Below the pieces are notes generated by a model. The model did not search any database. It had not been told where the DNA came from and was given only the letters and a program-made list of their open reading frames with translations. A program made the position numbers and the translations under genes. Positions 6,236 to 13,299 of a stretch of 23,526 nucleotides of DNA are shown here, piece after piece. Source of the DNA: JAVBNH01 sp031551635 (GTDB lineage Bacteria; Bacillota; Clostridia; Oscillospirales; Acutalibacteraceae). How positions within the stretch are numbered: position 1 is the stretch's first letter; each line of letters starts with the position of its first letter. The stretch is taken from positions 1-23,526 of the forward strand of contig JAVBNH010000043.1 of assembly GCA_031551635.1 (NCBI GenBank), in the 5' to 3' direction.

Positions 6236-7292
6236 TCATCTTCAATGTTTTTAATTGATTTTTGATATTCGATCATTTCACGCTCACGCTCAAGCTCACG
6301 CCGAAGTTCATCTTCAGTCGGCAAGTAAGGCATGTATTTTGAGGCAAATAGATTCTCTTTGTCGGCAAGCACAGAGTATTTTGCTATACTCTCACCCTTA
6401 TCTGCACATAGAATTATACCAATTGTTGGATTATCATCAAACTGCTTCACTTTATCATCAAATAAACGAACATAAAAATCAATTTGGCCAACATCCTGAT
6501 ATGTCAGTTTGCCGGTTTTTAAATCAATGACTACAAAGCACTTTAGAATATAATTATAAAAAACAAGGTCAATATAATAGTGGTCGCCGTCAGCCGTAAT
6601 TCTCTTCTGACGCGCCACAAATGAAAATCCTTTGCCAAGCTCAAGTAAAAAATCTTGAATTTTTTCTATTAAAAATTGTTCTAATTCACTTTCGTGATAA
6701 TTGCGATTCTCTTTCAAATCAAGAAATTCTAAAATATATGGGTCTTTTATGATATACTCGGGGTCGGTTTTCGGTTCTAATGATTGAATTTCAATTCGTA
6801 CACTTTCCTGACCGCTTTTTTGCGTAGCAAGTAATCGTTCATAATAGAAAGAATTAATTGACGCTCAAGCTGTCTGACACTCCAAGCAGCATCTACACAT
6901 TCCTTTGTATAAAAATCCCGGCGTGTTTCATTTTCAATTTTCATAAGCAAACGATAATGCGACCAGGTTAATTCCGCACACAGTGTGTGCGGAATCTTAT
7001 AAGTGCGATAGAATTGCCGCATAGCTTGAAGATTACGCTCGGTAAAACCTTTACCAAATTCAGTTGTAAGTTGCTTAGCTAAAATTTTCAACAAACCTTT
7101 ACCATATTCTGAGCGTTCACTGACAGCATTGTCAATCTGACGCCCAATCTCCCAATAGGCTTCAACCATAGCAGTGTTTATAGCAGAAAATGCTTTTGAA
7201 CGTGCGTGTATCAAAGTATTGCAAATTCCCTGATAGATTTTTAATTCATTTTTATCATCAAACAGTTTTCCAATTCTGTTTTCCTTATCCAC
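6232..7292 (-). pseudogene. yhcG: PDDEXK nuclease-domain gene (YhcG/DUF1016), frameshifted
   Basis: The N-terminal part starts with GTG at 7292 behind a GAGGAGG ribosome binding site and carries the DUF1016 N-domain (AYWEIGRQI, GYGKGL-like EYGKGLLKILAKQL, TERNLQAMRQFY, WSHYRLLM, WSVRQLERQ). The frame breaks near 6851-6859 and the protein ends out of frame at 6777. The correct continuation is open in another frame: SFYYERLLATQKSG, then DPEYIIKDPYILEFLDLKEN, then the nuclease domain with YYIDLVFYNYILKCFVVIDL, LKTGKLTYQDVGQ and NPTIGIILC, to the stop at 6232. The break is explained by loss of four bases from an expected AATTAATT (now AATT). All catalytic-type residues (D, D-x-K) remain. Family members are often linked to restriction and other defence loci. 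The gene is probably inactive unless slippage restores the frame. Confidence 0.9.
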
Positions 7293-7349
7293 TATATCCG
7301 CCTCCTCTAACCGTAAGCAAACAATTACTTCATATAAAAACTCGTATAA

Positions 7350-7378
7350 AACATATCACAAAATTTATTAAAAATCAA
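7350..7378 (-). promoter_or_regulatory. Promoter of the YhcG-like gene
   Basis: Minus-strand TTGATT (7378-7373), 17-nt spacer, TATGTT (7355-7350), about 50 nt upstream of the GTG start. It shows that the transcription signals of the broken gene are still intact. Confidence 0.6.
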
Positions 7379-7393
7379 GATTCTTTGGTATTT

Positions 7394-7636
7394 ATGACTA
7401 AGGAATTTAAAAAATTTCAGAAAAGGCAGAAAAATGAGCTTTTTATTATAAGAACGAAATTTGCTTATGAATTGATACATAATAAGAATTATGAAGCTGC
7501 TCAATTGTTAAAGAACAAATTCGAAAGAAATTCCCTTAGCTATCCATTTGAGGGTACTATAAATACTGAGAGAGAGCTTATGAATTTTGCAAGCAGTTTA
7601 TGCGTGAATAATTCCGATTTGAAAAATTCAGACTAA
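7394..7636 (+). CDS. Small hypothetical protein
   Basis: An 80-residue basic and helical protein (MTKEFKKFQKRQKNE start, then YELIHNKNYEAAQLLKNKFE). It looks like a real protein in composition, but no family is recognised. No strong ribosome binding site precedes the ATG, and the frame runs open upstream to 7190, where it is antisense to the nuclease gene, so the start is uncertain. Its TAA stop overlaps the TAG stop of the convergent permease gene (7633-7636). It could be a truncated gene. Confidence 0.45.
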   Translation: MTKEFKKFQKRQKNELFIIRTKFAYELIHNKNYEAAQLLKNKFERNSLSYPFEGTINTERELMNFASSLCVNNSDLKNSD

Positions 7637-8415
7637 TTACCCGTGCTCAGATAATGTCTGACCCCGAAACGCCAGACAAAAATCGCAGGAATGATAAACA
7701 GTATACCCCACAGCGGCGAGAGAAAATATAAGAGCTCATTACCCGCCGCGCGCCCTGTCAGGTACTGCAGCGGCAGGTAATTAAAGGACGCGAAGGGTAT
7801 GATGAAGGTGAAAAAGCGAACGAAACCTTTAGCATAAATCGTCAGGGGATAACGCGAGAGCTGCTCGCCGCCGTAGGTCAGGATATTGATGACCTCAAGC
7901 CCTTGAACGGTGAAGAAGCAGACCGTCGCACCCATGATGAATATCCCCATAAAGACGAAAATCCCGCTGATTATCATAAGAAACACGCATATGACCTTAA
8001 AAAAATCAAACTGTATTTCAAGAATTGAAACCGCGATTATAAAGACGATAAAATCATTGAAAAGCTTGCCGAGTTTCGCCAGAGAAATTTCAGAGCAAAA
8101 AATCTGCAAAAGAGTGCCGACAGGTCTTAACAAAACCCTGTCGAAATCGCCCTTGACGATGAAGCGCGAGAACATATCGAAGCCCCGCCCCACAACCTCG
8201 CAGGCGGCGATAGCTATGCCCGCGATAGAAAAGCATAAGGCGACCTCTGCAAAGCTCCAGCCCTTAATTGTTCCGAAGCGCTCAAAAAGCAGATATGTGC
8301 CGGTAAAAACACCGACAACATTGACCATCTGCCCCAAAAGCGTAAAAAACAGTGACATCCTGTACTGCCAGATAGACTTTATCTGAATCCTTATATACTT
8401 AAAATAAACCGTCAT
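7633..8415 (-). CDS. ABC-2 family permease (COG3694 type)
   Basis: A 260-residue integral membrane protein with about six hydrophobic spans (for example LFFTLLGQMVNVVGVF, FNDFIVFIIAVSIL, ICVFLMIISGIFVFMGIFIM). The segment GRGFDMFSRFIVKGDFDRVLLRP, broken here as GRGFDMFSRF and IVKGDFDRVLLRP, is typical of the COG3694 permeases. It pairs with the COG4587-type permease and a COG4586-type ATPase encoded upstream to form an exporter of unknown substrate. The ATG follows an AAAGGAGT ribosome binding site with a long 11-nt spacer. An unusual 270-bp gap with repeats separates it from the upstream permease gene. Confidence 0.9.
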   Translation of the reverse strand: MTVYFKYIRIQIKSIWQYRMSLFFTLLGQMVNVVGVFTGTYLLFERFGTIKGWSFAEVALCFSIAGIAIAACEVVGRGFDMFSRFIVKGDFDRVLLRPVGTLLQIFCSEISLAKLGKLFNDFIVFIIAVSILEIQFDFFKVICVFLMIISGIFVFMGIFIMGATVCFFTVQGLEVINILTYGGEQLSRYPLTIYAKGFVRFFTFIIPFASFNYLPLQYLTGRAAGNELLYFLSPLWGILFIIPAIFVWRFGVRHYLSTGN

Positions 8416-8685
8416 TTTTCAATATCACTCCTTTTTTTTGCGGGATTTACAATAAGCTGGTTTTATATTTGTTGGCAGGGGCTAGGGGCTAGGGAAGGTC
8501 ACGATTAAGACTAATATTATTTTTATAAATATGTCCGCGGATGATTTTATTTCCAGTATAAGCTTAACCAAGTAAATAATAAAAATAATCACATCAATTG
8601 TAAGCCTGTAAGCCTGAAAGCTTGTAAACCTTTAAAAAGTCTGTCAACCTGTATACCTGTATACCTGTATACCTGCAAACCTGAA
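8416..8685. repeat. Repeat-filled gap inside the ABC operon
   Basis: This stretch has no gene. It holds a GGGGCTA tandem (8478-8491), then from 8599 to 8683 a degenerate array: units like TAAGCCTG twice, and CCTGTATA three times followed by CCTGCAAA (8648-8679). The style (short, imperfect, intergenic, next to a stop codon) resembles the array after gpr but the units are unrelated. Confidence 0.85.
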
Positions 8686-9543
8686 TTATCCGCCTTGTAC
8701 GACTACGCGCCTGAGCACCTTTTTCATCGAATAAAAGCCGATAATCGTCGAAAAAACAAGCCAGAAGAGCTGAACCGCAAGAAGAATGAGGGCTTCCCTT
8801 CCCGCGATATTTCCCGAGTATATCCGCAGCGGCAGGTCGATTATATACCTGAAGGGTAAAAAGGCGACGACTTTTTGCAGCGCGTCGGGCATCAACGGAA
8901 TAGGTATTATCGCACCTCCGAGAAAGTCCGCGGCGGCAACGAGCAAAATTCTGATTCCGTTCGCGTCAAGAGTGATAAAGGTCAGAACATACACGAGCAT
9001 TTGAAGGCTGACAACCAGAAACGCGGACAAGCATAGCGAAAAGAGGAAGGTTAGAAAGGCTGGCAAATCCGGCGGAAGACGCATATTATACGGCGCGTTT
9101 AAGAATGAGGCAACAAGCAATATCGGCAAGCAGCGAAGTGAAGCCTCGGCAGTTCTTTTCGCCAGCAGCCTTGCGAACCACAGTTTATACAGGTCATACG
9201 GACGGCACAAATCATAGGCGACTAACCCCGATTTTATGCTGTCGAGCAGCTCACTGTCCATGAACCATATAGCCAGCAACGCCAAAAACGCCTGCTGCAG
9301 CCAGATATACTGCGCAAGCTGGGTAAACTCAATGGGCTGCGGCGCGGCACTGCTGTCGTAAAAGGCTTTATAGGTCATTATCATCATAAAGCCCCAGAAA
9401 AATTGAGTGCAGACGCCTGCCCACGCGGCAGCGCGGTATTGAAGCCCTGAAATAAATCTCATGCGGAACATTGAGAGGTATTGACGGGCGTTGCTTTCGC
9501 CCGAAATCCTGTTCTGACGGCTCACAGCGGTAATATTTTTCAT
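8686..9543 (-). CDS. ABC-2 family permease (COG4587 type)
   Basis: A 285-residue membrane protein with about six spans. The N-terminal RQYLSMFRMRFISGLQYR, the segment LLDSIKSGLVAYDLCRPYDL and the late FLGGAIIPIPLMPDALQ are typical of COG4587 permeases, which occur beside COG4586 ATPases and COG3694 permeases. The start ATG overlaps the stop codon of the ATPase gene as ATGA (9543-9540), indicating translational coupling. Its stop is immediately beside the repeat array. Substrate unknown; relatives are grouped with exporters of lipids, peptides or drugs, and nothing here narrows the choice. Confidence 0.92.
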   Translation of the reverse strand: MKNITAVSRQNRISGESNARQYLSMFRMRFISGLQYRAAAWAGVCTQFFWGFMMIMTYKAFYDSSAAPQPIEFTQLAQYIWLQQAFLALLAIWFMDSELLDSIKSGLVAYDLCRPYDLYKLWFARLLAKRTAEASLRCLPILLVASFLNAPYNMRLPPDLPAFLTFLFSLCLSAFLVVSLQMLVYVLTFITLDANGIRILLVAAADFLGGAIIPIPLMPDALQKVVAFLPFRYIIDLPLRIYSGNIAGREALILLAVQLFWLVFSTIIGFYSMKKVLRRVVVQGG

Positions 9544-10517
9544 ATTCCGTGCTCCTTATACAGCGAGGCAATTATTTCCTCAAGCGGACAGCCCTCGCTG
9601 GTCATATCAAGGATATTCAGGCGTTCGGAAAGCTGCCCGAGCACCTTTGCGGCAGTCGTTATCTTTGTGTCTATAATATATTGTGCGCGCTCACTGCTCC
9701 AGTTTTCAAGCTTCGCGCCGAATATTTCCACAGGGGTATTATGCTCCTCAAAGCTCAGTGTCAATTTGCGGCTGCTGTCAAATTTCTGCTTGATTTCCTT
9801 CATCGAGCCATCATGAAGGATTTTTCCCTTGCCGATTAGGATAAGCCTGTCGGTAAGAGCTTCGATGTCGTTCATATCATGAGTTGTGAGAATAACCGTA
9901 AGCTTAGTTTCGTGATTTATCTCCTTAATAAATTTTCGAACGGCAAGCTTTGAAACAGCGTCCAGACCTATTGTAGGCTCATCGAGAAACAGAATTTTCG
10001 GCGAATGCAGCAGGGAGCCCGCAAGCTCTGCCCTCATTCGCTGCCCGAGGCTGAGCTGGCGCAGAGGAGTATTCAGAAATTCTCTCAGATTAAGTGTTTC
10101 ACTCAACAATTCAAGCGTTTTTTTATATTTATCCTTCGGTACTTTATAAATATCGCTGAGCAAATCGAAGGAATCGGCAACCGGCACGTCCCACCAGAGC
10201 TGGGTGCGCTGCCCAAACACAACGCCGATATTGGCGACATATCTAATCCTGTCGCTCCACGGGCAATAGCCGTCAATCACACATTTTCCTCCGTCCGGCA
10301 CGAGAATTCCGCTCATAACCTTAATTGAGGTGGATTTACCCGCGCCGTTTGGACCTATGTAACCGACGATTTCGCCCTCGCCGACACTGAATGAAACATC
10401 GTCAAGAGCCTTGATATACCTGTAATCCTGCCTGAACATCGCCTTCATGGCGCTCGCCGCGCCTTTTTTCCGGTTCGCGACTTTAAATGTTTTTGTGATG
10501 CCCTGAAGTTCAATCAT
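9540..10517 (-). CDS. ABC transporter ATP-binding protein (COG4586/NatA-like)
   Basis: A 325-residue ATPase. It has Walker A GPNGAGKST (residues 55-63), a Q-loop VVFGQRTQLWWD whose W-W segment is typical of COG4586, the signature LSLGQRMRAEL, Walker B ILFLDEPTIGLD and the switch TTHDMND. A C-terminal extension of about 90 residues follows, as in NatA-like exporters. The frame is open to 10619, but the ATG at 10517 has an AAAGGAGT ribosome binding site and starts with the usual MIELQGITKTF. A GTG inside AAGGGGGTG about 25 codons upstream is a possible alternative. First gene of the exporter operon, preceded by a promoter at 10703-10731 and a leader of about 180 nt. Confidence 0.94.
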   Translation of the reverse strand: MIELQGITKTFKVANRKKGAASAMKAMFRQDYRYIKALDDVSFSVGEGEIVGYIGPNGAGKSTSIKVMSGILVPDGGKCVIDGYCPWSDRIRYVANIGVVFGQRTQLWWDVPVADSFDLLSDIYKVPKDKYKKTLELLSETLNLREFLNTPLRQLSLGQRMRAELAGSLLHSPKILFLDEPTIGLDAVSKLAVRKFIKEINHETKLTVILTTHDMNDIEALTDRLILIGKGKILHDGSMKEIKQKFDSSRKLTLSFEEHNTPVEIFGAKLENWSSERAQYIIDTKITTAAKVLGQLSERLNILDMTSEGCPLEEIIASLYKEHGI

Positions 10518-10702
10518 AATGCTTTTACTCCTTTTATTATTGAGTTTTACACAGTAATGACGAATCAGCAGCTTCTTTTTAATAATCACCCCCTTAAAAA
10601 CATAGCAAAAACTCCGCAAAAACTCCTCGCGGCGGGAGATTATATCCCGTCACCGAACAATTTTTGCGGTGGAACGTTGTTTATTTTTACCTAAAAAATT
10701 TT

Positions 10703-10731
10703 AACATATTTAACAATAAAAAACAAGTCAA
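10703..10731 (-). promoter_or_regulatory. Promoter of the ABC exporter operon
   Basis: Minus-strand TTGACT (10731-10726), 17-nt spacer, TATGTT (10708-10703). The leader of about 180 nt contains a small stem (CGGGA/TCCCG, near 10632-10648) but no riboswitch class that I recognise. Confidence 0.6.
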
Positions 10732-10796
10732 TTTTTACTTTTTATGAATTTTTTTCCTTGAAAAAAGCCGTAATGCTCAGAAATAGACTAAAATCC

Positions 10797-10825
10797 TTGA
10801 CAAGCATTGAAAAATATTGTAGACT
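10797..10825 (+). promoter_or_regulatory. Promoter of the metallophosphoesterase gene
   Basis: TTGACA (10797-10802), 17-nt spacer, TAGACT (10820-10825), about 35 nt before the ribosome binding site. Confidence 0.7.
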
Positions 10826-10867
10826 TGGAATGTTACCAATAAAAAAACAGGAGGATAATGGAAAACT

Positions 10868-12328
10868 ATGAAAAAAATTATCAGTATCACCCTCGCGGCG
10901 GTAATGCTTTTGACCTCGCTTGGGCTTTTTACCCTCGCAGGCTCAGCAGCTGACGCGAATATCAGGCGCATCACGGCTGTCATGAACGGTGACGCGAAGA
11001 GTGCGAGAGGTCTCGGCTGGACTACCGATACGGATGCAAAGGCGATTGCAAAGGTCGTCAAGGCTTCCGATTTCACCCCCGAATTCACCGGCGCACTTGT
11101 ATTCAACGGCACTTGTGAAAAATTTGAAGGCGTTTACTCTAACAAGGTTATGGTGACCGGTCTTGAAGCCGGCACGGCTTATAACTATATTGTCGGCGAC
11201 GGCACAAACTGGAGCGAGGTCGGCACATTTGAGACGGCAGCTGACGGAAATGACGACTTTTCTTTTATAACTATAGCCGATGTTCAGGCGAGTAATGACG
11301 AGAATTTTGCCCGTGCTGCAAAGGTAGTCGGAGCGGCTATCGACAAGCTTCCTGACTATAAATTCATGGTCAATCTCGGCGACTTCGTGAATGACTGCAC
11401 TCAGGAGGAATGGGATTTTTACGCGAAAAACTTTGATTCCATCAACCTCGGCACAACCCTTGTTCCCGTTTCGGGCAATCATGAGGGCAACATGAAGTGG
11501 GGCTGGTTCCAGAGCGTCTTCAATACCCGCAAGATTCAGAATCTGACAAATAAAACCGGCTCTTATTACTCCTTTGACTACGGCAATGTTCACGCAGCGG
11601 TTCTGAATACCAACGACATGTATCCCATGTCGCTCAACCAGATTAACTGGCTCAAAAACGACATGAGTAAGTCAGACGCTGACTGGAAGGTCATTTTTAT
11701 GCACCGCGCCCTGTATTCAGCGGGCAAGAATATCAATAAACCCGATACACTTATCATGAGAAACGTGCTTCTGCCGGTCATTGACGAGCTGGGAATCGAT
11801 ATTGTCATGGCGGGTCACGACCATATGTATTTCAGAACCGAGCAGGTCAAGGGTGACGCGCTTGTTGAGGATGTCGCGACAGTTACGGAGCTGTATAACG
11901 GCGAGGCGACAGAATTCGCCTACAATCCTGACGGCACAAGCTTCATTCTCCCCTCAACCGCGGGCACTAAGAGATATGACGTGAATGACAAGGCAGTTGA
12001 GCCTATACTCTCCCTTGCGGCGAAAAGCGTCGCGACTAAGGAATACGGAGTTTATTCGACAATCAATATCGATGTTGACGAGGCAAGCGGCACAACAAAG
12101 TTCGTCTATAACGCGTACGGTCTCAACGAAGAAACCGGCGTGTCCACACTGATTGATAGCTACGCAATAATGAAGGACATGGGGCAAACAGTTGTTGACC
12201 CGAATTATGAGGAGCTAAAGGAAATCGGCAATGAAGGCTTCGACATAATGAGAATGTTCAGAGAATTCGCCAATTATTTTGTCAAGGACTTCGTGAGAAG
12301 CATTGCGGGAATTGTGAACTATTTCTAA
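10868..12328 (+). CDS. Secreted metallophosphoesterase, purple acid phosphatase-like
   Basis: A 486-residue exported protein. A signal peptide (MKKIISITLAAVMLLTSLG..., probable cleavage near residue 28, after GSA) is followed by a fibronectin III-like purple acid phosphatase N-domain (VMVTGLEAGTAYNYIVGDG) and a calcineurin-like catalytic domain. Metal-binding motifs are ITIADVQ (D138), NLGDFVND (D172), SGNHE (N204, H205), IFMHRALY (H near 278) and AGHDHMY (H317, H319). The first motif has Gln where many phosphoesterases have His, as in bacterial relatives. The substrate is probably a phosphate ester outside the cell. The ATG is 13 nt from AGGAGG; a nearer out-of-frame ATG (10858) would not give a signal peptide. 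Single-gene unit with its own promoter and terminator. The C-terminal 40 residues are helical and amphipathic, of unknown role. Confidence 0.92.
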   Translation: MKKIISITLAAVMLLTSLGLFTLAGSAADANIRRITAVMNGDAKSARGLGWTTDTDAKAIAKVVKASDFTPEFTGALVFNGTCEKFEGVYSNKVMVTGLEAGTAYNYIVGDGTNWSEVGTFETAADGNDDFSFITIADVQASNDENFARAAKVVGAAIDKLPDYKFMVNLGDFVNDCTQEEWDFYAKNFDSINLGTTLVPVSGNHEGNMKWGWFQSVFNTRKIQNLTNKTGSYYSFDYGNVHAAVLNTNDMYPMSLNQINWLKNDMSKSDADWKVIFMHRALYSAGKNINKPDTLIMRNVLLPVIDELGIDIVMAGHDHMYFRTEQVKGDALVEDVATVTELYNGEATEFAYNPDGTSFILPSTAGTKRYDVNDKAVEPILSLAAKSVATKEYGVYSTINIDVDEASGTTKFVYNAYGLNEETGVSTLIDSYAIMKDMGQTVVDPNYEELKEIGNEGFDIMRMFREFANYFVKDFVRSIAGIVNYF

Positions 12329-12337
12329 GAAATAATT

Positions 12338-12391
12338 GCGGCAGGGATAGGAGAGTAAAACGGAAAACACTCTTGTCCCTGCCGCTATTTT
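12338..12391 (+). terminator. Terminator of the metallophosphoesterase gene
   Basis: A strong stem GCGGCAGGGA/TCCCTGCCGC with an extension AGAGT/ACTCT and a loop of about 12 nt, followed by TATTTT. Confidence 0.85.
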
Positions 12392-12404
12392 CATCCAGTT
12401 ACCA

Positions 12405-12441
12405 ATGGTAATTAAAGCTAAAAACACGACGGTATGCTATG
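12405..12441. repeat. Repeated terminator-arm block, first of three copies
   Basis: A block ending in TAAAAACACGACGG occurs at 12405-12441, 12707-12736 and 12782-12810. Copies one and two also share the continuation TATGCTATG. Only the third copy is followed by its complementary arm (CCGTCGTGTTTTTT). The first two are therefore 5' halves of a terminator hairpin separated from a 3' half by other repeats. Confidence 0.85.
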
Positions 12442-12546
12442 TACTAATCCCATTTAAAAGGAGGAATCCAAGCGAACCCGTTATGCGATATAGCATAACG
12501 GAAAAAGTTCGCGAAGGATTCCGACTATTTAAATGGAGATTAGTAC
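12441..12546. repeat. Long palindromic element, copy 1
   Basis: Nearly the whole 106 bp pairs with itself: outer arms GTACTAATCCCATTTAAA and TTTAAATGGAGATTAGTAC, middle arms AATCCAAGCGAAC and GTTCGCGAAGGATT, inner arms CCGTTATGC/GCATAACGG around GATATA. It has the form of a MITE or REP/BIME-type element. Short reading frames across it are by-products. Confidence 0.85.
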
Positions 12547-12557
12547 ATGAACTTGCT

Positions 12558-12653
12558 CATTTAAAAGGAGGAATCCAAGCGAACCCGTTATGCGATATAG
12601 CATAACGGAAAAAGTTCGCGAAGGATTACGACTATTTAAATGGAGATTAGTAC
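12558..12653. repeat. Long palindromic element, copy 2
   Basis: A second copy offset by 107 bp, nearly identical to copy 1 (one visible difference, GGATTCCG versus GGATTACG) but lacking the outer GTACTAATCC on its left side. The right arm GATTAGTAC is kept. Confidence 0.85.
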
Positions 12654-12731
12654 AAAAGCTTACTGTACTCGTGCGTTGCTGTTCCCCTTTTCGTATGGTT
12701 ACTCATTTAAAGCTAAAAACACGACGGTATG

Positions 12732-12754
12732 CTATGCAGGGTAATTTTAATTAC
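12732..12754. repeat. Perfect hairpin next to the second terminator-arm block
   Basis: The sequence CAGGGTAATT-TTA-ATTACCCTG (about 12737-12757) is a near-perfect self-complementary stem with a very short loop. It follows the TATGCTATG end of block copy two and is a separate small palindrome. Confidence 0.6.
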
Positions 12755-12796
12755 CCTGTCGCCATTTTCAACAATCTTGTAATGGTAATTAAAAGC

Positions 12797-12833
12797 TAAA
12801 AACACGACGGATGCTCAAACCGTCGTGTTTTTT
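12797..12833. terminator. Strong hairpin terminator
   Basis: A perfect stem AAAACACGACGG/CCGTCGTGTTTT with loop ATGCTCAAA; T-run on the plus strand (to 12833) and an A-run at the left arm, so it can act in both directions. It separates the repeats from the small RNA gene. Confidence 0.85.
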
Positions 12834-12887
12834 GGAAATGATATAAAAATGAAACTTTTAGCGGCAAAATTAAAATACCTGAGTGGG

Positions 12888-12956
12888 AAAAAAAGGAGCT
12901 CTCCTACCGTCCGCACTGACCTCGGATAAGCTTCCCTTTTAAGGGTTTAACCTTAT
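12888..12956 (-). ncRNA. Stand-alone small RNA gene of about 69 nt, unidentified
   Basis: On the minus strand a consensus promoter (TTGACA, 17 nt, TACAAT) is followed 7 nt later by a predicted start at 12956 and, about 52 nt on, by a compact terminator (AGGAG-AG-CTCCT then seven T, 12888-12905). The RNA would begin AUAAGGUUAAACCC. ATAAG pairs with CTTAT around an inner CCCTT/AAGGG hairpin, and CCG/CGG may close a second small loop (CCGAGGTCAGTGCGG). No ribosome binding site with start codon lies inside, so it is not a peptide gene. It does not match SRP RNA, 6S, tmRNA, RNase P or a riboswitch that I can recognise. It stands alone: no minus-strand gene follows before the ABC operon about 2.4 kb away. 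Confidence 0.7.
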
Positions 12957-12962
12957 GAATGC

Positions 12963-12991
12963 ATTGTACACCAATATATACATTCTGTCAA
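12963..12991 (-). promoter_or_regulatory. Promoter of the small RNA
   Basis: Minus-strand TTGACA (12991-12986), exactly 17-nt spacer, TACAAT (12968-12963). Confidence 0.8.
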
Positions 12992-13208
12992 TGCTTTTTT
13001 TATAAAAAATGATGAAAATTATTAATTTTTTCATTTTCATGCAACATTTAGCTGTTTTTTTTAATCGTAGTGCTTTGCCGGAAATTCAATCAGTCTTTTT
13101 TTGCGAAATTCGAGCGGAGATTATTAACAATTTCCTAATTCCTAAAAACAGTAGAAAACATTAAGTTCTTTTTTTGCAGAATAACAACTTGATTATATTT
13201 GTTAATTA
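12992..13208. other. A+T-rich intergenic region, no gene seen
   Basis: About 215 bp between the small RNA promoter and the macro-domain gene promoter. It contains an 8-bp inverted repeat (ATGAAAAT/ATTTTCAT, about 13009-13040) and several T-runs, but no coding or promoter signals beyond those listed separately. Confidence 0.5.
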
Positions 13209-13237
13209 TTGACTTTCAAATTCTGATATATTATAAT
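13209..13237 (+). promoter_or_regulatory. Promoter of the macro-domain gene
   Basis: TTGACT (13209-13214), 17-nt spacer, TATAAT (13232-13237), giving a leader of about 55 nt. Confidence 0.75.
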
Positions 13238-13299
13238 TTATTTAATCAAATCTCGATACTCATCGAGAATATGGTCTGAAATGTACGAGGTGAACAGCA

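Noticed and set aside
6232..6717. Independent 161-aa nuclease gene with TTG start
   Set aside because: It is the C-terminal half of the frameshifted YhcG-like gene; the same frame is open upstream and continues the family alignment.
10518..10702. Riboswitch in the leader of the ABC operon
   Set aside because: Only small stems are visible, and no known aptamer consensus could be matched by eye.
12405..12799. Two plus-strand reading frames (12405-12605 and 12590-12799) with partly identical translations
   Set aside because: They are produced by the two copies of the long palindrome; the sequence is explained by base pairing rather than coding.
12888..12956. SRP (4.5S) RNA, 6S RNA or a riboswitch as identity of the small RNA
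   Set aside because: The conserved SRP tetraloop and asymmetric loop are absent, the RNA is far too short for 6S, and no gene follows on its strand for a riboswitch to control.
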